Positions 1 to 8,228 of a stretch of 64,000 bases of DNA are shown in pieces. Position numbers and translations under genes: made by a program. The stretch's first letter is position 1. Each line of letters begins with the position of its first letter. The stretch covers positions 62,001 to 126,000 of the forward strand of contig CAVZFD010000004.1 in the NCBI GenBank assembly GCA_963774455.1, read 5' to 3'. The notes below the pieces were generated by a model that searched no databases, had not been told where the DNA came from, and saw nothing but the letters and a program-made list of their open reading frames with translations. Source of the stretch: DATFVA01 sp963774455 (GTDB taxonomy: Bacteria > Bacteroidota > Ignavibacteria > Ignavibacteriales > Ignavibacteriaceae).

Positions 1-451
1 GAAGAATAATTTTGAATTCAAATATGATGAAGAACTGCTTGGGAAAATAATCCCGCGAAATGTATTCAGCTTCGGTCTATTTATTACTATAGGAGAAGCC
101 GAATGGGAGATATACAAGCCGAATTTCTGGAAATCAGATATCGCTGTAAGAGAAAAAGGAAGAGAAAACCCATTCGCCTCTTATAATAAAAAATTCTTCA
201 GCAGGGAAGGAACCGTCTTCCTGCCGAAGGGACAAAGGTTAATAATAAAGTCCGGGAACTTTAAAAGAAAATATGGAGTATTTACAGCAAGCGGTATATG
301 CCTGGCTAGCATAAAAGATGAAGTTTCATTTAAAGCAAGAAGCCTTGTTTATATTGAAAGCAGCTCAGAATTGCTTGATAAATATCCCTGGGTAATAATA
401 CTCGCCTGGTATTTAAAAAGAAAGCGGAAGCAGACAGCTGCTGCAGGATAG
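1..451 (+). CDS. Hypothetical protein, C-terminal part (cut by window start)
   Basis: A reading frame beginning at base 2 stays open for 149 codons and ends with TAG at 449-451; the start lies outside the window. The composition is protein-like, with a mixed beta-rich pattern (for example IIPRNVFSFGLFITIGEAEW) and a hydrophobic stretch WVIILAWYL followed by a basic tail RKRKQ near the C-terminus. I do not recognise the family. It is followed 16 bases later by a small ribbon-helix-helix gene in the same direction, so the two may be co-transcribed. The absence of stops over 450 bases in an A+T-rich sequence, with sensible codon use, is the main support. Confidence 0.65.
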   Translation, partial: KNNFEFKYDEELLGKIIPRNVFSFGLFITIGEAEWEIYKPNFWKSDIAVREKGRENPFASYNKKFFSREGTVFLPKGQRLIIKSGNFKRKYGVFTASGICLASIKDEVSFKARSLVYIESSSELLDKYPWVIILAWYLKRKRKQTAAAG

Positions 452-467
452 AAAAAAATGATTGGTT

Positions 468-659
468 ATGGCAGAAAAGAAAAAGTTTTTATTAAGAATT
501 GACTCTGATCTTTATGCCGCCCTCGAAAAATGGGCGGCAGATGATTTGCGAAGCATTAATGCACAGATTGAATTTCTTTTGACTAACGTTTTGAAGCACG
601 CGGGACGAAAAACGTTTGTCAAATCCGGAGAAAAAGATGAGTCTAAAAATCAGTCTTAA
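468..659 (+). CDS. Arc/MetJ-type ribbon-helix-helix DNA-binding protein
   Basis: A 63-residue protein whose first 45 residues fit the Arc-like ribbon-helix-helix fold: a short beta strand (KKKFLLRID) followed by two helices, with the typical [10 protein letters not shown] segment in helix B. Proteins of this family dimerise and insert the paired beta strands into the DNA major groove; many are autoregulators or antitoxins. No toxin gene is visible next to it. I chose ATG at 468; a TTG two codons earlier (462) is an in-frame alternative, and neither has a strong Shine-Dalgarno. The tail is charged and probably disordered. Its target is unknown. Confidence 0.7.
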   Translation: MAEKKKFLLRIDSDLYAALEKWAADDLRSINAQIEFLLTNVLKHAGRKTFVKSGEKDESKNQS

Positions 660-670
660 TCAGCCGGAAA

Positions 671-2068
671 TCAAAGTTCGAAGATTTCACCTTTCCGTGG
701 ATAGCTGACAGATCTGTATCCTTTACCTTCGATTTTCTCTTTGAGAGGTAAAGCCTGCTCTTCCTCCCCATGTACTAAGAATATATGCTTCAATTTGTTT
801 GCTGGAGAAAATTTCAGGTAATCCAGCAGGCCTTTCTGATCGGCGTGAGCACTGAAATAATCCATCTGTTTAATTTTGGCCCTTACTTTATAAGGATCGC
901 CGAATATGCTTACCTCTTCAGCACCATCCATGATCTTTCTTGCGAGAGTTTCCTGGGCAGCATACCCGACAAACAAAATCAGGTTGTTCGGGTCTTCAAT
1001 ATTGTTTTTTAGATGATGCAGAATTCTTCCACCTTCGGCCATTCCCGAGGCAGATATAATTATACACGATCCTCTGAACTCATTCAGCTTTTTCGATTCT
1101 TCAACATCGCGTATGTAGGTCAGCCTGTTAAAACCGAAAGGATCCTCATGATTTTCGATAAAAACTCTGTAGGTTTCCCTGTCAAAACACTCGGGGTGCA
1201 TCCTGTATACTTCAGTTGAATTCACGGCGAGAGGACTATCGACGAAGATAGGGATGGCTGGGATTCTGTTCTGATTAAATAGCTTATGTAATATATAAAC
1301 AAAAAGTTGCGTTCTGCCGACGGCAAAAGCGGGGATTATTATCTTTCCTTTCCTTTCAAGGACTTCATTGATGACACGCGCAACTTCCTCCTCTACTTCT
1401 CCCGTAACAGGGTGAAGCCGGTTGCCGTATGTGCTTTCCATAATAAGTACATCCAGATCTGTAAGGATATTTGGATCTCTGATAACCGGCATTTCGGGTC
1501 TTCCGATATCGCCGCTGAAACCAAGCCGTGTATAATTACCGTTTTCCCTTATTTCAATTAGTAACCCTGCAGAACCCAGAATATGGCCTGCATCCCGCCA
1601 GGTTGCTTTTACTCCGGGTGCGACTTCAATAGTTTTATCATACTGTACTCCGATAAAATTATTCATCGCCTCTTCAACGTCATCGATAGTATATAATGGT
1701 TCAAAAGGATTCTTATTTTGTTTGCTTCGTTTTTTATTTACAAAATGAATATCTCTCTCCTGCAGGTAGGCCGAATCCCTAAGCATAATCTGGCAAAGAT
1801 CGACAGTCGCAGATGTAGTATAAATATGACCCTTAAATCCGCTCCTGACCAGGTGGGGAATATTTCCAGTATGGTCAATATGTGCATGAGATAGAAGCAT
1901 TACATCTATATCCTCCGGGTTGAAGAGAAAGTTCTTGTTAATCTCGTAAGCCTCTTTTCTACGTCCCTGATAAAGACCGCAATCAAGTAGAATTTTTTTA
2001 CCATTAACATGAAGTAAATGTTGTGAACCGGTAACGGTTTGAGCTGCTCCGATAAACTGGATTTTCAA
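671..2068 (-). CDS. Metallo-beta-lactamase/beta-CASP RNase-type hydrolase
   Basis: A 465-residue protein of the beta-CASP branch of the metallo-beta-lactamase superfamily (CPSF73/YSH1-like, often annotated as RNA specificity domain protein), expected to be a zinc-dependent cytoplasmic ribonuclease. The metal motif HAHIDH is at residues 61-66, further metal-site residues lie in AGHILGSAG and FSGDIGR, and the beta-CASP motifs follow (MESTYGNR around 210; the C-terminal LVHGEEEQ). Length is normal for the family. The start codon is TTG: AACTTGAAAATC matches the conserved N-terminus MKIQFIGAA, and no better in-frame ATG exists. It converges on the small RHH gene with an 11-base gap. RNA substrate cannot be inferred. 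Confidence 0.9.
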   Translation of the reverse strand: MKIQFIGAAQTVTGSQHLLHVNGKKILLDCGLYQGRRKEAYEINKNFLFNPEDIDVMLLSHAHIDHTGNIPHLVRSGFKGHIYTTSATVDLCQIMLRDSAYLQERDIHFVNKKRSKQNKNPFEPLYTIDDVEEAMNNFIGVQYDKTIEVAPGVKATWRDAGHILGSAGLLIEIRENGNYTRLGFSGDIGRPEMPVIRDPNILTDLDVLIMESTYGNRLHPVTGEVEEEVARVINEVLERKGKIIIPAFAVGRTQLFVYILHKLFNQNRIPAIPIFVDSPLAVNSTEVYRMHPECFDRETYRVFIENHEDPFGFNRLTYIRDVEESKKLNEFRGSCIIISASGMAEGGRILHHLKNNIEDPNNLILFVGYAAQETLARKIMDGAEEVSIFGDPYKVRAKIKQMDYFSAHADQKGLLDYLKFSPANKLKHIFLVHGEEEQALPLKEKIEGKGYRSVSYPRKGEIFEL

Positions 2069-2226
2069 GTTTTCACCATAAAATTGATACTTCGTAAAAT
2101 GTGCTGCTTAAATTAACCTTAAATTACAATATAGTAAATCTTACGTCTCACAAATGAAATTAAGGATGAATTGGGTATTGATCGTGATCGGGAAACCAGG
2201 AATTAAAATGTATTAATTATTTGAAA

Positions 2227-2676
2227 TTAAATACCTTTAAAAAGTTCGGATAGATCAAGACTTTCAGGCTTTTTCTTACCTGTAAGTGAAATATATGTCA
2301 AAGCCAGAGTTTCTTTTCCGGCACCAAGAACAGTACTTACAAGTCCAAGCGCCTGTCCAAAGTCTTTCGGGTCGAGATTTTTGAGAACAATTCCCCATAT
2401 TGCCTCTTCCAAAACGTTGTAGGCTGCGTGAACCTCATGAAGATCATATCCGTCATTATATCTTTCAGCTGCTACTTTTTCGGAATATTCAATCATTTCA
2501 ACCAGGTTTTTTTCTTTAATACAGTTGAAAGTCAGATCGAATAATTTCTCAATCCTCTGCCAATTGTCATTTGCACTTGTTGAGGAATAATGTTTTAGAT
2601 TAGAACGCAGAAGTGAGTCAAAGGCTGCCCTGATAATCTCAGTCTGATTCTGATGAAGACATTCCAAAATGTTCAT
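2227..2676 (-). CDS. All-helical protein, possibly RsbRD N-terminal (globin-like sensor) domain
   Basis: A 149-residue soluble protein predicted to be almost entirely helical. The pattern of an N-terminal helix with LLRSN, the middle helix YDLHEVHAAYNVLEEAIWGIV and the C-terminal segment GLVSTVLGAGKETLALTYISL recalls the RsbRD/RsbT co-antagonist N-terminal domain that fronts stress-signalling proteins and some histidine kinases. Here it stands alone without a kinase or STAS domain. The family match is from memory of the motif pattern and is moderate at best. ATG at 2676 is preceded by a weak GGCGG. It is a single gene, upstream of and in the same direction as the beta-CASP gene, separated by 158 bases. 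Confidence 0.5.
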   Translation of the reverse strand: MNILECLHQNQTEIIRAAFDSLLRSNLKHYSSTSANDNWQRIEKLFDLTFNCIKEKNLVEMIEYSEKVAAERYNDGYDLHEVHAAYNVLEEAIWGIVLKNLDPKDFGQALGLVSTVLGAGKETLALTYISLTGKKKPESLDLSELFKGI

Positions 2677-2812
2677 AAAATAAACCGCCTGTTAGGATAA
2701 AATAAATCATTCAAAAATAGCAAAAAATTAATGGGGATTCTATCACATTGGGTAATAGCCGGAAATCCTTAAATTTCATTATGTTAGCATGCACAAATTT
2801 GAAGGAGATAGA

Positions 2813-3265
2813 ATGAAATTTCTAAAAGGCATGAATCTATTGGCTGCTGTGGTATTAGCCGGCTGTTCGTCGCTCAGATTAGCTCCGGCAGATTTTTCCT
2901 GGCCTGTGGAATCTGTAATAAAGGTTGATGATAATGGGTTGGCAAAGGAAGACAGGTATGCATTATCGTTTAATGCAAAGCCTCTTTATTTTGAGGAGAC
3001 GGGAGATTCACTGGCATATCTCGACCGTGATCTGAGAATAATAAGAGATACGCTCGGCTATTATTATATAACCGGAAATAAATTTAAGAATGTTTATGTT
3101 TTTACTATGTTGGACGGAGCATTTAATCTTAAAAATGAAATTCAGATTTCCGAAACAGGAATAACCAATCCGGTTTTTAACCAGCGACCTCCTTATATAG
3201 AATTAATTGAAGGCGATAAACAGTATTTTTTATCAAACAGCGGAATTGAAAAAAAGGAGAAGTAA
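2813..3265 (+). CDS. Small lipoprotein of unknown function
   Basis: A 150-residue predicted lipoprotein. The signal peptide ends in the lipobox VLAGC, with the acylated Cys at residue 18, so it is exported and membrane-anchored. The mature part is mostly beta (YALSFNAKPLYFEE, YYYITGNKFKNVYVF, GDKQYFLSN), suggesting a small beta-sandwich or propeller blade. ATG at 2813 is chosen because AAGGAG sits six bases upstream and the signal peptide begins there; an ATG eight codons earlier (2789) would disrupt both. Its stop codon TAA directly abuts the GTG start of the next gene, so the pair is an operon. Function unknown. Confidence 0.7.
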   Translation: MKFLKGMNLLAAVVLAGCSSLRLAPADFSWPVESVIKVDDNGLAKEDRYALSFNAKPLYFEETGDSLAYLDRDLRIIRDTLGYYYITGNKFKNVYVFTMLDGAFNLKNEIQISETGITNPVFNQRPPYIELIEGDKQYFLSNSGIEKKEK

Positions 3266-4510
3266 GTGAAAAGAAAGATTCTTATAAATTGTCTGCTGCT
3301 CAGTCTGCTGTTCACATATTCAGCACTTGCCCAGTCAGATTATGATGTAGTGCAGAGCTTTAAAACAAAAGCTATGACTATTGATGATTTCATTCGTAAT
3401 GCATCATCGATTGAAGAACTTCAAAGTGCGGGAGATAAAATTGATTCACTGAGGAATGAATATTCTGGTAAGAGAGATTTACTCGATAAAAGTCTTTACC
3501 CTCTTAATTTCAATAAAACTTTTGAAAATCTTCAGATGGCATATGATCTGCGGAAAGGAGACTTCACACAAATAAATGTACTCCAGACGCAGGTTACGGG
3601 ATTAAAGGATCAGGTTGAAGTTCTCAACCAGCGGAATACCGATCTGATATCACGTGTCCAAATTCTTGAGGCCGCGAGTAAAAAAGATAAAAGCAGGATC
3701 ACACAGCTCGAAAGAACCGTTGCCGACCTGAAAGCATCACTTCAGAAAAGGGATGAGCTTGTTATAAGTATGATTGATAGTCTTATTCCTCCCTCATACA
3801 GACAAAAATCAGAACTAAGCTCTGAAGAGAAGCAGAAAGTTTACTCAGAAGTGCAGAAAAATAATGTTATAACTAATGTTAAAAAATCACTTCAGGATAA
3901 TATTAAGTTCCTCCAGGTAGCCACATTTACACCTGAGGATCTTTCCGAAATAAAGAAACAGCAGGAACAGTTTGCAAAGCTCTGGAAGAGTGTCGGGCCT
4001 AAGCTCGTAAGCATTTATTCCGAAAAAAATGCCGGGACAAATGAGCTGAAAGAAATAGATCAGACTTTTACTACCTGGAAGAATACACTCACTCAGCAGG
4101 CATGGAATTCTGTAAGGCTTATTTTTGCAGATTATGGAATAAACCTCCAAAGGTTTTCAAGCGGTAAAGAATTTACAGAAACTGCAGCTTCTTTTATAAA
4201 TGACGAGGTCAAAAATATTGGAGTCAAAAATAGCGGGGATTCACAGATCACTTATAAAAGTTTTGCTGATAGTGCCTGGTATAGTGAGGTAAAACCAAAA
4301 TGGGTTCCTTATCTTATTGAGAGTAATATGCTTACGGAAGCCCAAAAAGATACTATTGAAAACAAAATATCTGTCTGGAAGAACAGCTTGTACGGCAGCA
4401 GCTTTAATTGGATTTATATAGTAATAGGAGTCCTGGTAGTGTTGATCGTCATTATGATAATTGTGAAGCGCAAGCCCAAACCGCAAACTACTCAACAGGA
4501 GCCATTTTAA
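3266..4510 (+). CDS. Exported coiled-coil protein with C-terminal membrane anchor
   Basis: A 414-residue protein starting with GTG immediately after the stop of the lipoprotein gene, with AAGGAG upstream. Visible parts: signal peptide at residues 1-22 (ending SALAQS), a long coiled coil at roughly 85-165 (heptads through LKDQVEVLNQRNTDLISRV), a helical central domain, and one transmembrane helix near the C-terminus (IYIVIGVLVVLIVIMIIV) followed by a short basic cytoplasmic tail. The topology is periplasmic coiled coil plus anchor. I do not recognise the family. Tight coupling with the preceding lipoprotein suggests they act together in the envelope. Confidence 0.7.
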   Translation: MKRKILINCLLLSLLFTYSALAQSDYDVVQSFKTKAMTIDDFIRNASSIEELQSAGDKIDSLRNEYSGKRDLLDKSLYPLNFNKTFENLQMAYDLRKGDFTQINVLQTQVTGLKDQVEVLNQRNTDLISRVQILEAASKKDKSRITQLERTVADLKASLQKRDELVISMIDSLIPPSYRQKSELSSEEKQKVYSEVQKNNVITNVKKSLQDNIKFLQVATFTPEDLSEIKKQQEQFAKLWKSVGPKLVSIYSEKNAGTNELKEIDQTFTTWKNTLTQQAWNSVRLIFADYGINLQRFSSGKEFTETAASFINDEVKNIGVKNSGDSQITYKSFADSAWYSEVKPKWVPYLIESNMLTEAQKDTIENKISVWKNSLYGSSFNWIYIVIGVLVVLIVIMIIVKRKPKPQTTQQEPF

Positions 4511-4521
4511 CTTTTTATAAG

Positions 4522-4549
4522 GGCTGCCGTTCAGGCGGCAGCCTTCTTT
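4522..4549 (+). terminator. Rho-independent terminator after the coiled-coil gene
   Basis: A perfect 8-bp G+C-rich stem GGCTGCCG/CGGCAGCC with a 6-base loop (4522-4543) followed by TTCTTT on the + strand. It lies 11 bases after the stop of the lipoprotein/coiled-coil operon and just before the convergent DinB-type gene. Confidence 0.8.
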
Positions 4550-5081
4550 ACCATCCCATCCTTTGTTTCAATGAATTAATGTGAGCTACATGATGCTTAC
4601 CGTGCCAGGCATACTGAGCAAGGATCCAATTAATGTCTATTATGCCTATTTCGGGGTGATTTAATCTGCGGTTAAATTGATCCTCGTCCAACGATCTAAG
4701 GAGTATGACCCATCTGGTATGAACAGCTTCCAGCAATGCGAGCGAAGTATCTATCGGGGTAGTAATATAGTCTACGAGCTTTGCCCAGGCATCTTCCTTA
4801 TAGGGTTTAATTTCGGGTTCTTCCTCTGTTAGTGCAAGTTTGGTCCTTATATAAGCATTGAGATGACTATCAGGAACATGATGAACTACCTGCTCTACTG
4901 TCCATCCGCCTTCCCTATATGGAGTTGCCAGCTGTTCTTCATTAAGATTCTCTACAGCCCGCCTGAGAAAAAACGGGGTTTCTTCAATATCATTAATAAA
5001 CCGTTCCCGCAGATCATCGCTGTATTCTTTCGGAACTTTGAATTTTCCAATCGGGTACTTGAGATGAGCAATTTCCTTCAT
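4548..5081 (-). CDS. DinB/YfiT family putative metal-dependent hydrolase (bacillithiol-S-transferase-like)
   Basis: A 177-residue four-helix-bundle protein of the DinB superfamily, closest in look to the YfiT/BstA group. The family's opening LKYPIGKF and the block GGWTVEQVVHHVPDSH are present. Candidate metal ligands are His67/68 and His160/His164 in WHGKHHVAHI. Family members use a divalent metal for thiol transfer or hydrolysis; which thiol this organism uses cannot be told here. I chose ATG at 5081, with AAAAGGTG upstream, over a GTG three codons earlier. Single gene, converging on the preceding operon. Confidence 0.85.
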   Translation of the reverse strand: MKEIAHLKYPIGKFKVPKEYSDDLRERFINDIEETPFFLRRAVENLNEEQLATPYREGGWTVEQVVHHVPDSHLNAYIRTKLALTEEEPEIKPYKEDAWAKLVDYITTPIDTSLALLEAVHTRWVILLRSLDEDQFNRRLNHPEIGIIDINWILAQYAWHGKHHVAHINSLKQRMGW

Positions 5082-5321
5082 AAGAAACACCTTTTAATAT
5101 TAATTATATCTGAAATTAGTTCAGTCAAATGGCAGAAACAACTATTGTTTTTCAGAATGATGACCTCTCAGACGCGGCAAGACTGGAGATCAGGATGATT
5201 GAGACACTTAATTTTAATTCAAGCGGAGGTTCAGGGAGCTTTTATTATGTTTCTGCCAGACTATAGACTACTGTTTAAGCGGAGGATCGGGATCTCTCAG
5301 GGAGATTAGCCTTATTTATAA

Positions 5322-5386
5322 GAGGCTGTCTCAAAACTGTCAATCCGAAGAAAGCAAGAACAATTTTTGGTAATTGAGACAGCCTC
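5322..5386. repeat. 13-bp perfect inverted repeat enclosing 39 bp (MITE- or IS-end-like)
   Basis: GAGGCTGTCTCAA at 5322-5334 is exactly inverted at 5374-5386 (TTGAGACAGCCTC). The arm beginning GAGGCTGTCTC resembles terminal inverted repeats of some transposase families, but the enclosed 39 bases encode nothing. It lies 11 bases beyond the end of the cytochrome gene (minus strand). Alternatives are a long-loop terminator for that gene or a transposon footprint. The rest of the interval 5082-5397 shows no convincing gene; a 45-codon frame at 5129-5266 lacks a ribosome-binding site. Confidence 0.6.
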
Positions 5387-5397
5387 GCTGAATTAAA

Positions 5398-6039
5398 TTA
5401 CTGCATGTCTTTCGCTTTTACAACCTTTCCTTTTGAATTATCCTTACTTACTATCGAAGCAATCATATCGGGGGCTATCGGGTCCGGAACTTTATTATGA
5501 ATCGCCGGTAGTGAATGCAGATAGGCAAAAATATTCTTCAGATCCTCATCGCTCGATTTACCAATACCTGGCCACGGCATCGGAGGCATTATAGGTCTTC
5601 CTATACCCATATGTTTGCCGGTCCTCAGAGCCTTAATAAACAAATCTTCGGTCCAGTTTCCAAGCCCTGTTTCGGGATCAGGAGTCAGGTTAGCAGTGTA
5701 AGATACTCCCCAGGGACCTATCCAGGCTGTTGCATCCATAGTTGAATGTATCCACATCTTTGAGTTCAGCATTGCGGGATCGACGTTCATAACAGGCTGA
5801 TCCTGCGGATGACCGGACAATAACTTTGTTGTATCGGGCACCGGACCCATTTCAGTCATCACTTTAGGAGAATGACAGTCATTGCATCCTCCAAACTCCA
5901 CAAGATATCTTCCCTTCTCTATTCTTTCAGCATTGGAAAGAACAATTTCCTTTTTTGAATCACTGCAGCCTGCCTGGACTAAAACCATAATAGCAAATAT
6001 AATCACCAGGAATACGGAAATGAACCGGACCTTTCTCAT
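5398..6039 (-). CDS. Monohaem cytochrome c lipoprotein
   Basis: A 213-residue periplasmic electron carrier. Residues 1-25 form a lipoprotein signal (LVQAGC, Cys25), so it is membrane-tethered. The single haem site is C52-N-D-C55-H56 in GGCNDCHSPK, and the probable sixth ligand is a Met in RPIMPPMPWPG. The closing segment, SSDEDLKNIFAYLHSLPAI, is the usual class I cytochrome c C-terminal helix. The middle insertion (residues about 60-130) is long and rich in MNVDPAML-type sequence. Such proteins feed terminal oxidases or dehydrogenases; the partner is not in this window. It diverges from msrA. Confidence 0.88.
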   Translation of the reverse strand: MRKVRFISVFLVIIFAIMVLVQAGCSDSKKEIVLSNAERIEKGRYLVEFGGCNDCHSPKVMTEMGPVPDTTKLLSGHPQDQPVMNVDPAMLNSKMWIHSTMDATAWIGPWGVSYTANLTPDPETGLGNWTEDLFIKALRTGKHMGIGRPIMPPMPWPGIGKSSDEDLKNIFAYLHSLPAIHNKVPDPIAPDMIASIVSKDNSKGKVVKAKDMQ

Positions 6040-6341
6040 ACTAAGCCTCTTAAATTAAGTTATTGGATTGTACTGATATTTTTATAAAATACGATCATTT
6101 GAAGCAATGGTTGGTAAGGATTTACTGCTTCAGCCTGTAAACCGGTAAAAGAATTTCGATTAAATGGAACGGCAGTTAACTTATTTTATTCTTTGTCAAG
6201 ACGCAATAGTTTATAATAATTTATTATAGGCTGTGATAAATGCTTCATCAGGCCTCTTTTCGATTTTGTACGTTAAAAGTGACTAATTCGTTATAAATAT
6301 TTTTGTTATCATTCAGATATTAGGATTAAAAAGAAAGTATT
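6040..6341. other. Divergent intergenic region between cytochrome c and msrA genes
   Basis: About 300 A+T-rich bases separate the divergent cytochrome c and msrA genes and must hold promoters for both. I see no gene, tRNA or strong hairpin here, and no promoter I would assign with confidence. Confidence 0.5.
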
Positions 6342-6995
6342 ATGAAAAGCATATTATCAGCTATTATCATCGCCCTGGTAGTTTTTAGTGAGTTAAACTG
6401 TCAGGAGGCTAGTTCACAAAACAAAACGAAAGATAAAACCACGATGAATAATGTATCAGTAAAAACCGATACTGCAACTTTCGGCCAGGGTTGTTTCTGG
6501 TGTTCCGAGGCTATTTTTGATCGGGTTGAAGGAGTAAAGGCCGTCATTTCCGGGTACGCAGGGGGGAGTGTCCCTAACCCGACATATGAACAGGTTTGCA
6601 GCGGAAATACAGGTCATGCCGAAGTAATTCAAATTATATATGATCCAAAAATAATTTCATACGATGACCTGTTGAAAATCTTCTGGAAAACACATGATCC
6701 TACGACATTGAACCAGCAGGGGGCGGATGTGGGAACACAATACCGTTCGATAATCCTTTATCATAATGAGAAACAGAAAGAAAAAGCAGAATATTATAAG
6801 AAAGAGCTTGATCAGTCGGGCGCCTGGGATAAACCAATCGTAACACAGATAGTTCCTCTTACAAAATTCTACAGGGCGGAGGATTATCATCAGGATTATT
6901 ATGAAAACAATCCGAACCAGGGCTACTGTTCTTTTGTGATTGCGCCAAAGGTGGAAAAGTTTGAAAAAGTATTTAAGGACAAGCTGAAGAAATAA
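6342..6995 (+). CDS. msrA: Peptide methionine-S-sulfoxide reductase MsrA, exported
   Basis: A 217-residue MsrA that reduces Met-S-sulfoxide in oxidised proteins. The catalytic motif GCFWCSEAIF has its nucleophilic Cys at residue 51; family blocks YAGG, GHAEVIQIIYDP, THDPTTLNQQGADVGTQYRS and DYHQDYYENNPNQGYC follow in order, the last carrying a resolving-type Cys. Residues 1-20 form a signal sequence with a plausible, imperfect lipobox (SELNC, Cys20), so the enzyme is likely to act in the periplasm, a less common location for free-standing MsrA. It diverges from a cytochrome c gene. No MsrB domain or gene is seen in the window. Confidence 0.94.
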   Translation: MKSILSAIIIALVVFSELNCQEASSQNKTKDKTTMNNVSVKTDTATFGQGCFWCSEAIFDRVEGVKAVISGYAGGSVPNPTYEQVCSGNTGHAEVIQIIYDPKIISYDDLLKIFWKTHDPTTLNQQGADVGTQYRSIILYHNEKQKEKAEYYKKELDQSGAWDKPIVTQIVPLTKFYRAEDYHQDYYENNPNQGYCSFVIAPKVEKFEKVFKDKLKK

Positions 6996-7055
6996 TTAAT
7001 CCAAACAGATCAAAAAGGTATAAAGGCATATTAAGGATCTTGGTTTCACAAAGAT

Positions 7056-8150
7056 TCAGAAAAGATGTCCGAAATTAAAATAGAACCCCGTCGTTTCTTT
7101 GCTGAAGCCAAAATCCGCCCGGACAACAAAGTTATCCTTATAAAATCTTAGTCCTGCTGCAGGACATATTTTCCATTCACTGAGAGAGAACTTATTAAGT
7201 GAAGAAAATACTCTGCCTGCGTCAATTCCGGCAATTCCACCAAATTTCCACCATATCGGGAATCTGAATTCAGCATTTATGTAGGCACTACTCTTATCCA
7301 AAAACCTATCCTGGGAGTATCCTCTTAGTGTCTGATTCCCGCCTACGGGCAGAAGAAACTGTATAGGAATATCATTACCGATTAGTTGCTGCAGACTTAC
7401 CCTTTCGGCGAAAATCAGTTCTTTAAAGATAATGCTGTGATAAGATAATATCGATAAAGAAGCGTTGCTGAATGCCGGGTTTACAAATGAGAAAGGAACG
7501 GATGATTCAAAACCGGCTGAAATATTAATTCCATCAGAAGGATTAATTACACTATTCCTGGTATCGTATACTGCCCCAAACTGAATGGAGAGATTATCAG
7601 TACTCGAAGAAAAATTATTGTTTTCGGGGAGTAATGTTTCGGGGAAATTCACGACTTTTATTATACTATATTTTATTCCGGTCTGAAAAATAAAAGTGGA
7701 AGTGAGGGCCTTGCTTAAGATGATACTCATAGCGAATGGCTCCCTGGTATATACTTTTCTGTCATTATAAATTGATGAATTCCCTATCCCATAAAAATAA
7801 TAGCTGATCCATTTATCATAATCAGCAATAAAATCAACCGCATAACCAAAATCTGTTCCCTGTCTTACTTCATAGTCGGGATAAGAAAACTGAAACCTGT
7901 ACCACCTTTCCCCTTCAGTGCTGTTGTAAAGAATTGCATCATAACTTTCATTTCTATTGAATAAGTTTCTAAGGTATCCTTTTATACCATAACCAAACCC
8001 GGCATCGGTATCATATGTGATCATGGGAAATACTTCCCAGTCAATTTTACTTGAATCTGCTGTCTCCGGGTTTGTGGAAGTTTGCCCGGCGGCTGATCCG
8101 GCTCCTAAAAAGAGGATCTGAAAGGCTATCAACATAGATATCCGGCACAT
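7056..8150 (-). CDS. Outer-membrane beta-barrel protein, BamA/surface-antigen type without POTRA
   Basis: A 364-residue exported protein: signal peptide 1-22 (ending AAGQ), then a beta-barrel of the bacterial surface antigen (Omp85 barrel) type. Visible family features are the alternating hydrophobic strands, the LPVGGNQTLRGYSQDRF segment resembling the conserved RGY/RGF loop, and a C-terminal aromatic FGHLF. There is room for only a barrel, with no POTRA domains, so it is not the assembly factor itself. ATG at 8150 has GGAGGG about ten bases upstream. It is a single gene following msrA in convergent orientation. Function unknown. Confidence 0.8.
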   Translation of the reverse strand: MCRISMLIAFQILFLGAGSAAGQTSTNPETADSSKIDWEVFPMITYDTDAGFGYGIKGYLRNLFNRNESYDAILYNSTEGERWYRFQFSYPDYEVRQGTDFGYAVDFIADYDKWISYYFYGIGNSSIYNDRKVYTREPFAMSIILSKALTSTFIFQTGIKYSIIKVVNFPETLLPENNNFSSSTDNLSIQFGAVYDTRNSVINPSDGINISAGFESSVPFSFVNPAFSNASLSILSYHSIIFKELIFAERVSLQQLIGNDIPIQFLLPVGGNQTLRGYSQDRFLDKSSAYINAEFRFPIWWKFGGIAGIDAGRVFSSLNKFSLSEWKICPAAGLRFYKDNFVVRADFGFSKETTGFYFNFGHLF

Positions 8151-8228
8151 ATAAGTTTATCCCTCCAGTGTTAAGGTTAAAAACAAAAACGTTTTATTTG
8201 TCAAAAAATTGTAAAAAACGCGGGCAAG

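Noticed and set aside
5129..5266. 45-codon ORF on + strand before the inverted repeat
   Set aside because: No ribosome-binding site, no recognisable similarity, and chance is likely in this interval; kept only as a note.
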